A stretch of DNA of 64,000 bases from Xaviernesmea oryzae (lineage in GTDB: Bacteria; Pseudomonadota; Alphaproteobacteria; Rhizobiales; Rhizobiaceae). Under the pieces are notes generated by a model that saw nothing but the letters and a program-made list of their open reading frames with translations, did no database searches and was not told the DNA's origin. Position numbers and translations under genes: made by a program. Position 1 is the stretch's first letter. Every line of letters starts with the position of its first letter. The stretch spans positions 124,001-188,000 of the forward strand of contig NZ_FXAF01000011.1 in NCBI RefSeq assembly GCF_900177415.1. Reading direction: 5' to 3'. Shown here piece by piece: positions 44,597 through 52,797 of this stretch.

Positions 44597-45514
44597 GTGA
44601 CCGGCGGCCTCTCAAGCCTTGAGCCGAAGGGCCGGCTGGCGATCATCGCCGGAAACGGATCGCTGCCGGTCCATCTGGCGGAGGCCGCGCGCGCGGCCGG
44701 CGAGAACCCTTTCATCATCCCGCTGCGCAACGAATCCGATCAGCGGTTCGAAGGCTTCGAGACCGCAAGCGCGAGCATTGCCGACATTGCCGGGTTCGAC
44801 CGGCTTTTCCGCGAGAAGCGCATCGATCGGGTCGTGCTTTCCGGCGGCGTCACCCGAAGGCCCGACTGGCGGGACATCCGTCCGAACTGGAAGGCGCTGC
44901 GCAAGCTGCCCTTGCTGGTTCGCACGCTCGTTTCCGGCGGCGACGACGCGCTGCTGCAGGTGGCGATCGGCATCATCGAGGCCCAGGGCTGCCGCGTGAT
45001 CGGCGCGCATGAAATCGCACCCGGACTGCTGGCGAGGACGGGACCGCTCGGCGCCCATTCCCCCTCGGACGAAGACCGCCGCGATATCGAAAAGGCATCC
45101 GAAGCCGCAAGACGTCTGGGCGAACTCGATATCGGCCAGGGAGCGGTGAGCGTCGGCGGCCGGATCGTGGCTCTGGAAGGCGTGGAAGGGACCGATCGCA
45201 TGCTGGAACGCGTCGCCGCCCTGCGCGTCGAGGGGCGCATCTCGGCCCGCCGCAAGGGCGTGCTGGTCAAGCTCTGCAAACCGCAGCAGGATATGCGCGC
45301 CGACCTCCCGGCCGTCGGCCCGTCGACCGTCGCGAACGCCGTGAAGGCCGGGCTCGCCGGTGTCGCCATCGAGGCTGGACGCGCTTTGGTGCTGGAAGAG
45401 GAGAAGATGATCGCCGCTGCGGATGCCGCCGGCATCTTCGTCTGCGGTATCGATCCGGGTTTGCCGAACGGAGGATTGCCTGACGGAGAATTGCCTGGCG
45501 GAGGATTGTCATGA
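44597..45514 (+). CDS. lpxI: UDP-2,3-diacylglucosamine diphosphatase LpxI
   Basis: Cleaves UDP-2,3-diacylglucosamine to lipid X. Alpha-proteobacteria use LpxI instead of LpxH. The 305-residue protein starts with GTG at 44597 and contains GRLAIIAGNGSLPVHLAEAAR, VVLSGGVTRRPDWRDI and QDMRADLPAVGPSTVANAVKAGLAGVAIEAG of the DUF1009/LpxI family. The last 17 residues (GLPNGGLPDGELPGGGLS) are unlike the family and encoded by three 15-base tandem repeats (45461-45505). It overlaps lpxB by four bases. Confidence 0.94.
   Translation: MTGGLSSLEPKGRLAIIAGNGSLPVHLAEAARAAGENPFIIPLRNESDQRFEGFETASASIADIAGFDRLFREKRIDRVVLSGGVTRRPDWRDIRPNWKALRKLPLLVRTLVSGGDDALLQVAIGIIEAQGCRVIGAHEIAPGLLARTGPLGAHSPSDEDRRDIEKASEAARRLGELDIGQGAVSVGGRIVALEGVEGTDRMLERVAALRVEGRISARRKGVLVKLCKPQQDMRADLPAVGPSTVANAVKAGLAGVAIEAGRALVLEEEKMIAAADAAGIFVCGIDPGLPNGGLPDGELPGGGLS
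45461..45505 (+). repeat. Three 15-base tandem repeats spanning the lpxI 3' end and lpxB ribosome site
   Basis: Units TTGCCGAACGGAGGA, TTGCCTGACGGAGAA and TTGCCTGGCGGAGGA follow each other, then TTGTC and the lpxB ATG (45511). Each unit holds a Shine-Dalgarno-like GGAGGA or GGAGAA; the last is the working site for lpxB. Confidence 0.85.
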
Positions 45515-46689
45515 GCAGGACCTTGAAGGTCGGCGTCATCGCCGGCGAAGTCTCGGGCGACCTCCTGGGCGGCGATTTGATTGCGGCGCTGAAGGCTGCC
45601 CATGACGGACCGGTCGAACTGATCGGCGTCGGCGGCGAAGCCCTGGAAGCACAGGGTCTGGCATCGCTCTTCGACTTTTCCGAACTGTCGATCATGGGAT
45701 TGACGCAGGTGCTCGCCCGTCTGCCGAACCTGATCCGGCGGATCAACCAGACGGCGGCGGCGATCGTTGCCGCAAGGCCGGACGTGCTCGTCATCATCGA
45801 CAGCCCGGATTTCACCCATCGCGTCGCGAAGAAGGTGCGGGTGGCTCTGCCCGACCTGCCGATCGTAGACTATGTCTGCCCGAGCGTCTGGGCCTGGAAG
45901 GAATATCGCGCGACGGCGATGCTCGCCTATGTCGATCACGTGCTTGCCGTTCTGCCCTTCGAGCCGGAGGCGATGAAGCGGCTCGGCGGGCCGGAGACCA
46001 CGTTCGTCGGCCACCGGCTGACCGACGATCCGACGCTCCTCAAGGTTCGCGGCATCCGCGCCGAACGGCCGGTGAGGGTGCAAGGCGACGAGAAGACCAT
46101 CCTGCTTCTGCCGGGCTCGCGATCGGCCGAGATCAGGGCGCTCCTGCCGATCTTCGGCGAGGCGGCGCGCGAGTTCGTCTCGCGCAACGGGCCGGCCCGC
46201 TTCCTGCTGCCGACCGTGCCGCGCCAGGAAAGGCTGGTGCGCGAAATGGCGGCAGGCCTGCCGGTCCAGCCGGAAATCACCGTCGGCGCAGAGAGCAAAT
46301 GGGCAGCCTTCGCGGAAGCCGATGCGGCGATCGCAGCCTCCGGAACCGTCATCCTCGAACTGGCCTTGTCGAACGTGCCGGTCGTCTCGGCCTATAAGGC
46401 GGACTGGTTGATCACGCTCATGTCGAAGCGGATCAAGATCTGGTCGGGCGCGCTCCCGAACCTGATCGCGGACTATCCCGTGGTCCCGGAATATATCAAT
46501 GAAGTGGTGCGGGCGGGCAGCCTGTGCCGCTGGGCCGAACGCCTTTCATCGGATACGCCGCAGCGGCGCGCCATGATCGAAGGCTTCGATCTCACCTGGC
46601 AGCGGCTGCAGGTGCCGGTGCCGCCGGGCGAGGCCGCCGCAGGGACGGTTCTCGAAATTCTGGACAAGAAAAAACCCGGTCATCGCTGA
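45511..46689 (+). CDS. lpxB: Lipid-A-disaccharide synthase
   Basis: Joins lipid X and UDP-2,3-diacylglucosamine. The 392-residue GT-B-fold enzyme (GT19) contains VGVIAGEVSGDLLGGDLI at the start, VDYVCPSVWAWK, ILLLPGSRSAEI and the C-terminal ASGTVILELALSNVPVVSAYK. It overlaps lpxI. The stop codon lies inside the first of two identical hairpins that flank a repeat element. Confidence 0.97.
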   Translation: MSRTLKVGVIAGEVSGDLLGGDLIAALKAAHDGPVELIGVGGEALEAQGLASLFDFSELSIMGLTQVLARLPNLIRRINQTAAAIVAARPDVLVIIDSPDFTHRVAKKVRVALPDLPIVDYVCPSVWAWKEYRATAMLAYVDHVLAVLPFEPEAMKRLGGPETTFVGHRLTDDPTLLKVRGIRAERPVRVQGDEKTILLLPGSRSAEIRALLPIFGEAAREFVSRNGPARFLLPTVPRQERLVREMAAGLPVQPEITVGAESKWAAFAEADAAIAASGTVILELALSNVPVVSAYKADWLITLMSKRIKIWSGALPNLIADYPVVPEYINEVVRAGSLCRWAERLSSDTPQRRAMIEGFDLTWQRLQVPVPPGEAAAGTVLEILDKKKPGHR

Positions 46690-46696
46690 CCGGGTT
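46673..46696 (+). terminator. lpxB terminator hairpin, first copy
   Basis: AACCCGGTCA/TGACCGGGTT stem with a TCGC loop; the lpxB TGA is in the right arm. A 22-base copy recurs at 46876-46897. Confidence 0.7.
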
Positions 46697-46875
46697 CATC
46701 TTGCTGAAGGGCGACAACTTCTCTTTCGTCATGCTCGGGCTTGTCCCGAGCATCTGACCACGTCAAGCCTTGGAAGTTATCCCCATGAAGCCAATCCCTT
46801 GGCAAGGCGAGCAGATCCTCGGCACAAGGCCGAGGATGACGCCGGATATGCCGAAAGGTTTGTCAGTAGTCTGAC
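46697..46875. repeat. RIME-like intergenic palindromic element, copy B
   Basis: It carries the same two palindromes as copy A at 6324: ATGCTCGGG/CCCGAGCAT (46731-46753) and ATCCTCGGC/GCCGAGGAT (46815-46837), with a longer unrelated stretch between them. It is bounded by two copies of the lpxB terminator hairpin. Confidence 0.75.
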
Positions 46876-46897
46876 CCCGGTCATCGCTGACCGGGTT
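46876..46897. terminator. lpxB terminator hairpin, second copy, facing gltA
   Basis: The same 22 bases as 46675-46696, CCCGGTCA/TGACCGGG with TCGC loop. It lies 21 bases beyond the gltA stop and may also terminate gltA from the other strand. Confidence 0.6.
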
Positions 46898-46918
46898 TCC
46901 ATGTCGATCAAGCGTCGA

Positions 46919-48208
46919 TCAGCGCTTGGAGATCGGCAGGTAGTCGCGCTTCGGCTCGCCGGTATAGAGCTGGCGCGGACGGCCGATGCGCTGTTCCGGA
47001 TCCTCGATCATCTCGGCCCACTGGGCGATCCAGCCGACGGTGCGGGCGAGCGCGAAGAGCACGGTGAACATGGTGGTGGGGAAGCCCATCGCCTTCAGCG
47101 TGATGCCCGAATAGAAGTCGATGTTCGGGTAGAGCTTCTTCTCGATGAAATACTCGTCGGTGAGCGCGATGCGCTCCAGCTCCATGGCGACCTGCAGCAG
47201 CGGATCGTCCTTGTGGCCGAGCTCGCCGAGAACCTCATGCGTGGTCTTCTGCATGATCTTGGCGCGCGGGTCGTAGTTCTTGTAGACGCGGTGGCCGAAG
47301 CCCATGAGGCGGAACGGATCGTTCTTGTCCTTGGCGCGGGCGATATATTCCGGAATGCGGTCGACCGAGCCGATTTCCTGCAGCATGTTGAGTGCCGCTT
47401 CGTTGGCGCCGCCATGTGCCGGGCCCCAGAGGCAGGCGATGCCGGCCGCGATGCAGGCGAACGGATTGGCGCCGGAGGAGCCGGCGAGGCGGACGGTCGA
47501 GGTGGACGCGTTCTGCTCATGGTCGGCATGCAGGATGAAGATGCGGTCCATGGCACGCGCGAGAACCGGATTGACCACGTATTCCTCGCACGGAACGGCA
47601 AAGCACATGCGCAGGAAGTTGGACGCGTAGTCGAGGTTGTTCTGCGGATAAACGAACGGCTGGCCGATGTGGTACTTGTAGGCCATCGCGGCGATGGTCG
47701 GCATCTTGGCGATCATGCGCAGCGAAGCGACCATGCGCTGATGCGGGTCGGTGATGTCGGTCGAGTCGTGGTAAAAGGCCGAGAGTGCACCGACCGTTCC
47801 GACCATGACGGCCATCGGATGGGCGTCGCGGCGGAAGCCGGTGAAGAAGCGGCTCATCTGCTCGTGCACCATGGTATGGTGCGTGACGCGGTAGTCGAAG
47901 TCCTTCTTCTGTGCGGCCGTCGGCAGTTCGCCGTAGAGGAGCAAATAGCAGGTTTCCAGGAAATCGCCGTGCTCGGCGAGCTGTTCGATCGGGTAGCCGC
48001 GATGCAGCAGGATGCCTTCGTCGCCGTCGATATAGGTGATCTTGGATTCGCAGGAGGCCGTCGAGGTGAAGCCCGGGTCGTAGGTGAAGGCACCGGTCTG
48101 CTTGTAGAGCGAGCCGATATCGATCACGTCCGGACCGATGGAACCCGACCTTACCTGAAGCTCGACTTTCTTGTCGCCCAGTACCACGTTTGCGCTTTTA
48201 TCCGTCAT
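46919..48208 (-). CDS. gltA: Citrate synthase (type I)
   Basis: Condenses acetyl-CoA and oxaloacetate in the TCA cycle. The 429 residues match the hexameric, NADH-sensitive bacterial type: catalytic His in ADHEQNAST, the second His in LWGPAHGGANEA and Asp in FYSGI of the active site. The ATG at 48208 has GGAGGA upstream; the 16-codon extension to 48256 is not used. A perfect hairpin lies just upstream in the leader (48234-48254). Confidence 0.97.
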   Translation of the reverse strand: MTDKSANVVLGDKKVELQVRSGSIGPDVIDIGSLYKQTGAFTYDPGFTSTASCESKITYIDGDEGILLHRGYPIEQLAEHGDFLETCYLLLYGELPTAAQKKDFDYRVTHHTMVHEQMSRFFTGFRRDAHPMAVMVGTVGALSAFYHDSTDITDPHQRMVASLRMIAKMPTIAAMAYKYHIGQPFVYPQNNLDYASNFLRMCFAVPCEEYVVNPVLARAMDRIFILHADHEQNASTSTVRLAGSSGANPFACIAAGIACLWGPAHGGANEAALNMLQEIGSVDRIPEYIARAKDKNDPFRLMGFGHRVYKNYDPRAKIMQKTTHEVLGELGHKDDPLLQVAMELERIALTDEYFIEKKLYPNIDFYSGITLKAMGFPTTMFTVLFALARTVGWIAQWAEMIEDPEQRIGRPRQLYTGEPKRDYLPISKR

Positions 48209-48233
48209 GCTGATCCTCCAACCTTTTGGCGGC

Positions 48234-48254
48234 GTGGCGCCTAAAAAGCGCCAC
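48234..48254 (-). promoter_or_regulatory. Leader hairpin upstream of gltA
   Basis: A perfect GTGGCGC/GCGCCAC stem with a 7-base loop ends 25 bases before the gltA start and close to its GGAGGA site, so it would lie in the mRNA leader. A role in translation control or RNA stability is inferred only. Confidence 0.35.
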
Positions 48255-48496
48255 AAGAATTAAGCGTCCCATGCCTTGCTATATGATCCTAAAGCTGATG
48301 CCAAGCTGTCCTGGCGGCATTTTGTGCAGCGCGAAAATATCTCGGCCAACGACTTTTGCTTGGATATCCAACTTGCTGTTGCAGGGCGATTGGACCTGCC
48401 TGGATTGCCGAGATTTCCCGGACAGTTGACGGCATGCCGGGAAGCGCGCAGGTTGCACCGTCGCAAGTTTTTGGCGACTGGGCGGCTGGGCGTTTC

Positions 48497-51016
48497 ATGT
48501 CGGAAGACACTGCGTTTCCGAAACTGATCAGGGTGCGGAGGCCGGCTTCCGCGTCGCCCGATCGGCTGCGGAACGGAGGCGCCTCCGACTCGGACGCGCT
48601 TCGTGATCCCGCGCCTGTTCCGTTCGGGGAGAGGCCGGCTGTGGTCCACACGCAGGGAAGTGCCTTGCGTCGGGGGCTCGGCCGTTTGCGCCGCGTCTGG
48701 CGTGATAGCCCGGCCATGCTTGCGGAAGAGGCCGCGCACGGGCATGCTTTTCTCTTCGTCCCTGTCGTTGTCGGGGCCGGCGCCGCGTGCTGGTTCGCTT
48801 TGCCGCAAAGCCCGCCCTTCTGGCCGTTCTTTCTGGCGTTCTGCACGTTTGCCGCGCTTGCGATCGTCACGCGGCACCGTGCCGGCTGGGTGCGCATCCT
48901 TCCGCTCGGCATGGCCCTTTTTCTCGGCGGCATGATGCTGGCCGAGCTCGAGGCCTGGCGGCGGGACACGGTCGTTCTCGATTCACCGGTGACGACTAAG
49001 CTGGCGGGCGTGGTCGAAAGGCGCGAGGTCGATGCGGACGGACGCTGGCGGTATATGGTCCGCGTCGAGCGGACGACCGGTCCCGAGGTCAGGCGCCCGC
49101 CGGAGCGGATGTCGCTGCTGGCGAGGGCGCGCCACGCGCCGGTCGAAACCGGCGAGACGATCAGCGGCCGGGTGCGCATCTCGCCGCCTTCCGGGCCGGC
49201 GCTGCCGGGGCTCAACGATTTCGCCTTCTCCTCCTATTTCGACGGCATAGGCGCCATCGGGTTCTTCTACGGCGCGCCGAAACAGGAGGCGGGCCCGGCA
49301 GCGCCGTGGGCCCGGCATGCGGAACTCGAAAGACGGCTTTTCGACCTGCGCAGCGCGATCGCGAGCCATATCCGCGAAAGAGTGCCGGGCGATGCCGGCG
49401 CGTTCGCCGCCGCGATCGTGACCGACGAGCGCCGGGCGATCTCGGAAGAGACGACCGAGGCGCTGCGGCTTTCGGGACTTGCCCATATCGTCGCGATCTC
49501 GGGGCTCAACATGGCGCTCGCGGCCGGCATCTTCTTCGTCGGGGTCCGCACGGCGCTTTCGTTCTTCACCGGCTTTGCGCAAGCCTATCCGGTCAAGAAG
49601 ATCGCCGCACTCGGCGCGCTTCTCATGGCGACCGCCTATTACCTGATCTCCGGTTTCGGGGTGTCGGCGGAGCGCGCCTATATCATGATGGCGGTGATGC
49701 TCGTCGCGGTCTTCTTCGACCGGCCGTCGATCAGCCTGCGCAACGTGGCGCTCTCCGCCCTCATCATCATCGCCATCTCGCCCTCGGAAATCCTGGGCCC
49801 TAGCTTCCAGATGTCCTTTGCCGCGACCGCAGCCCTGGTGGCAGGCTACGCGCTTTGGAAGCACCGGGCGGAAAAGCGCGATCCCGAACCGCTGCCGTTC
49901 CGTCACCCCGTGGTGACCCCCGTCCTGGCCTCATGGAATTTCGTCGCCGGAATCTTCGTGACCTCGCTGATCGGCGGCATCTCCACGGCGATCTTTTCCG
50001 TCGAGCACTTTCATCGCCTGACGACCTACGGGCTGGCGGCCAATCTCGCCGCCATGCCGGTCATCTCCTTCGTGGTCATGCCGGCGGGTCTGATCGGCAT
50101 GCTGCTGATGCCCTTCGGGCTCGATGCACCCTTCCTGAAACTCATGGGGCTCGGCCTGGAGGCGGTGATCGCCATCGCCAGGCACGTGGCAGACTGGGGC
50201 GGCGATGTCGGTATCGGCCGCCAGCATGCCTGGTTCCTGACCGTGGCGACCGCGGGCTTCCTGCTGCTGACACTCTTGCGAACCAGGCTCCGGCTTCTCG
50301 GTATTCCGCTCCTTGCCGCGGCCTTGCTGCTCTCCTGGCAAGAGCGCTCGAAACCCTTGGCCGATCTGCTGGTCTCGGAGGATGGAACAATGGTCGCTTT
50401 GCCGGGCGGGGAGGGCGTTGCGACGAACCGCAGCCGTCCGCCGAATTTCGTCTACGGTCAGTGGAAGCGCGCGCTGCTCATCGGCGATCCTGTAAAACCG
50501 GAAATGTCGCCGCCGAGAGACAGGCCGCCCGATACGAAATCGCCCGGACCGAAATCCGCAGGTGCCGGCGCAAATGAACGCCGCGATCTGACCTCGGAGG
50601 AGGCCGAAGCCGCCCGAGCCGGCATCAGGCGGGCCCCCGCCGGCCGTTTCATCTGCACGCCCCGCGCCTGGTGCGCCGCGAGGACCGCCGAAGGCGTCAT
50701 CGTCGCTGCCGTGGAGGACGGCCGTTATGCGGGTGCGGCCTGCGACGCCGCCAATTTCGTCATCGCGCCGCGCGCCCGTTTCGACCGCTGCCGTTCCGGC
50801 GCGCTGATGGTCAACGGCGATACGCTGCGCAAGACCGGCGCCATTGAAATATTTCTCAACGGCGCCACAGACATCCGTCAATGGCGGATCCACACTGCCA
50901 TAGCCGGTCAGGATCGTCCGTGGACCCGACACCGCAATTACGACTGGCGGAACAAGACATTCAACCCGATGCTGCCGGAAGCGCTCCGGCCGCTGATCAG
51001 TGATAGCGGCGGATGA
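48497..51016 (+). CDS. ComEC/Rec2 family DNA-uptake channel-like protein
   Basis: The 839-residue polytopic protein has an N-terminal DUF4131-like region and the ComEC competence domain (SGLAHIVAISGLNMALAAGIFFVG, then GFGVSAERAYIMMAVMLVAVFFDRPSISLRNVALSALIIIA). ComEC moves single-stranded DNA across the inner membrane. The C-terminal 230 residues lie where a metallo-beta-lactamase-like domain is expected but show no HxHxDH motif, as seen in other rhizobial homologues. The start is uncertain (48434 or 48497). Its last 20 bases overlap the end of lexA on the other strand. Confidence 0.88.
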   Translation: MSEDTAFPKLIRVRRPASASPDRLRNGGASDSDALRDPAPVPFGERPAVVHTQGSALRRGLGRLRRVWRDSPAMLAEEAAHGHAFLFVPVVVGAGAACWFALPQSPPFWPFFLAFCTFAALAIVTRHRAGWVRILPLGMALFLGGMMLAELEAWRRDTVVLDSPVTTKLAGVVERREVDADGRWRYMVRVERTTGPEVRRPPERMSLLARARHAPVETGETISGRVRISPPSGPALPGLNDFAFSSYFDGIGAIGFFYGAPKQEAGPAAPWARHAELERRLFDLRSAIASHIRERVPGDAGAFAAAIVTDERRAISEETTEALRLSGLAHIVAISGLNMALAAGIFFVGVRTALSFFTGFAQAYPVKKIAALGALLMATAYYLISGFGVSAERAYIMMAVMLVAVFFDRPSISLRNVALSALIIIAISPSEILGPSFQMSFAATAALVAGYALWKHRAEKRDPEPLPFRHPVVTPVLASWNFVAGIFVTSLIGGISTAIFSVEHFHRLTTYGLAANLAAMPVISFVVMPAGLIGMLLMPFGLDAPFLKLMGLGLEAVIAIARHVADWGGDVGIGRQHAWFLTVATAGFLLLTLLRTRLRLLGIPLLAAALLLSWQERSKPLADLLVSEDGTMVALPGGEGVATNRSRPPNFVYGQWKRALLIGDPVKPEMSPPRDRPPDTKSPGPKSAGAGANERRDLTSEEAEAARAGIRRAPAGRFICTPRAWCAARTAEGVIVAAVEDGRYAGAACDAANFVIAPRARFDRCRSGALMVNGDTLRKTGAIEIFLNGATDIRQWRIHTAIAGQDRPWTRHRNYDWRNKTFNPMLPEALRPLISDSGG

Positions 51017-51719
51017 GGCCGACGAGCTTGCCCTGGATCTTCACCCGGTCGGGGCCGAAAATGCGGGTTTCGTAAGCCTGGTTTGCGGCTTCGAGCGCGA
51101 TCGAGGCGCCGCGGCGGCGGAAGCGCTTCAGCGTCGCTTCCTCGTCGTCCACGAGAGCCACGACGATATCGCCGGGATTGGCCGTATTGCTGTTGCGGAT
51201 GATCACGGTGTCGCCGTCGAGAATACCGGCCTCGATCATCGAATCGCCCTTGACCTCAAGCGCGTAATGTTCGCCGGAACCGAGCATTTCGGCCGGCACG
51301 GCGATGTCGTGCGTGTTGTTCTGGATCGCCGAGATCGGCACGCCCGCCGCGATGCGGCCCATGACGGGAACCGTGGTGGCATTGGACGCATCGTCGTTCG
51401 CCGCGGGTTTTGCAGGGAGTGCGGCGACAGGCTGCGGCTTGCCGAGGCTGCCTTCGATGACGCTCGGCGAGAAGCCGCGGCGGGGCTGCAGGCTCGGCTG
51501 ATAGGCTTCCGGCAGCTTGATGACTTCCAGCGCCCGCGCCCGGTTCGGCAGGCGGCGGATGAAGCCGCGCTCTTCGAGTGCCGTGATCAGCCGGTGGATG
51601 CCGGACTTCGATGCGAGGTCGAGCGCATCCTTCATCTCGTCGAAGGAAGGCGGCACACCGGATTCCTTCATGCGTTCGTGAATGAACAGAAGCAATTCCT
51701 GCTGTTTGCGCGTGAGCAT
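50997..51719 (-). CDS. lexA: SOS transcriptional repressor LexA
   Basis: Represses DNA-damage genes until RecA stimulates its self-cleavage. The 240 residues have an N-terminal winged helix (GVPPSFDEMKDALDLASKSGIHRLITALEERGFIRRL), a Pro-rich linker, the cleavage site Ala125-Gly126, catalytic Ser160 (GDSM) and Lys198. It is longer than the 202-residue E. coli form, as in other rhizobia. A direct-repeat operator lies upstream at 51768-51782, so it represses itself. Confidence 0.97.
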   Translation of the reverse strand: MLTRKQQELLLFIHERMKESGVPPSFDEMKDALDLASKSGIHRLITALEERGFIRRLPNRARALEVIKLPEAYQPSLQPRRGFSPSVIEGSLGKPQPVAALPAKPAANDDASNATTVPVMGRIAAGVPISAIQNNTHDIAVPAEMLGSGEHYALEVKGDSMIEAGILDGDTVIIRNSNTANPGDIVVALVDDEEATLKRFRRRGASIALEAANQAYETRIFGPDRVKIQGKLVGLIRRYH

Positions 51720-51767
51720 GTTTTGGCACCCTGAGAGTCGGAAACAAATCCAGAACGGACACTATAT

Positions 51768-51782
51768 GTTCCATATGTGTTC
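51768..51782. promoter_or_regulatory. LexA operator GTTC-N7-GTTC upstream of lexA
   Basis: Two GTTC (GAAC on the lexA strand) with exactly 7 bases between, the direct-repeat LexA box reported for alpha-proteobacteria. It lies 49-63 bases before the lexA ATG and overlaps the AT-rich promoter (ACTATATG next to it). Confidence 0.8.
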
Positions 51783-51920
51783 CGCAAGTCCCTAAATTTT
51801 AGTGAAGTATGGTGATTTTTTCTTCATGGAAGCGCGCCACATATCTCTCTCATCTCCACTTGCGCGGAACCCGTCCGCTGCCAATGTAATTTTGCGGTAC
51901 TGGATCCTGGGGGCCATCGC

Positions 51921-52793
51921 GTGAATGCAAGACCGATCGATCATCTCGTTCTGCCGGTCGCGGAGCTTGCGCTCGCGCGCTCGCGGCTGTCCGAACTTGG
52001 GTTTACCGTGGCGCCCGACGCGTTCCACCCGTTCGGCACGGCCAATGCCTGCGTGTTCCTCCCGGACGGCACCTATCTGGAGCCGCTGGCGATCGCCAAC
52101 CGGCGTCATGCGTCTGCGGCGGCCAAGCGCGGCAATGTCTTCACCGCGCGCGACCTTGCCTTCCGCAAGGCGAAGATGAGCCAGGGCCTTTCCGCGCTCG
52201 TGGTCGCCACGGTCGATGCCGCTGCCGATCATGAGCGCTTCAAGCTCAGGGGCGTTTCGGCGGGCGATATCCTGGAGTTTTCCCGCGGCGTGAAGATGCC
52301 GGACGGTTCTAAGACCGAGGCAAGCTTCCGGCTGGCCTTTGCGGGCGATGAGCGGGCGCCGGATTTCTTCCTCTTCTCCTGTCAGCGCGTCAATCCGCTG
52401 CCGGCCGATCGCGGCGAACTGGAGCGCCACGCCAATGCGGTCACGGGTTTGAGCGAGGTCGTTCTTTCCGCCCCGGCGCCCGGCGAGTTCGCTCCGCTGA
52501 TGGAGCAGGTGCTGATGACGGAGGCGGAGATCGAACCGCACCTCGTCAGGCTTGCCGCCGCCAATGCCCGCATCCGGATCGCGCGGGATCAGGATATCGA
52601 AGCGGAATTCGCGCTCGCGCCGATCCCGGATGCCGGGGGACTCCGGGGCCGCGCGGTCATCTTCAAGACGGCCGATCTTGCCGTGACAGAGATCATCCTT
52701 GCTGCTAATGACGTGGCATTCGTCCGCCGGGAAGGCCGTGTCCTGGTGCAGGCGGCGCCCGGCCAGGGCGCCATGTTCGGTTTCGAGGAATAG
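51921..52793 (+). CDS. VOC family protein (glyoxalase-like domain)
   Basis: The 290-residue protein starts at GTG 51921 (GGGG upstream). It opens with PIDHLVLPVAELALARSRLSELGFTVAPDAFHPFGTANACVFL, a beta-alpha-beta VOC module with the first His ligand, and has a second, divergent module in the C-terminal half, as in Glyoxalase_3-type proteins. The substrate is unknown. It ends 4 bases before kdsA, so the two are co-transcribed. Confidence 0.86.
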   Translation: MNARPIDHLVLPVAELALARSRLSELGFTVAPDAFHPFGTANACVFLPDGTYLEPLAIANRRHASAAAKRGNVFTARDLAFRKAKMSQGLSALVVATVDAAADHERFKLRGVSAGDILEFSRGVKMPDGSKTEASFRLAFAGDERAPDFFLFSCQRVNPLPADRGELERHANAVTGLSEVVLSAPAPGEFAPLMEQVLMTEAEIEPHLVRLAAANARIRIARDQDIEAEFALAPIPDAGGLRGRAVIFKTADLAVTEIILAANDVAFVRREGRVLVQAAPGQGAMFGFEE

Positions 52794-52797
52794 TCTC

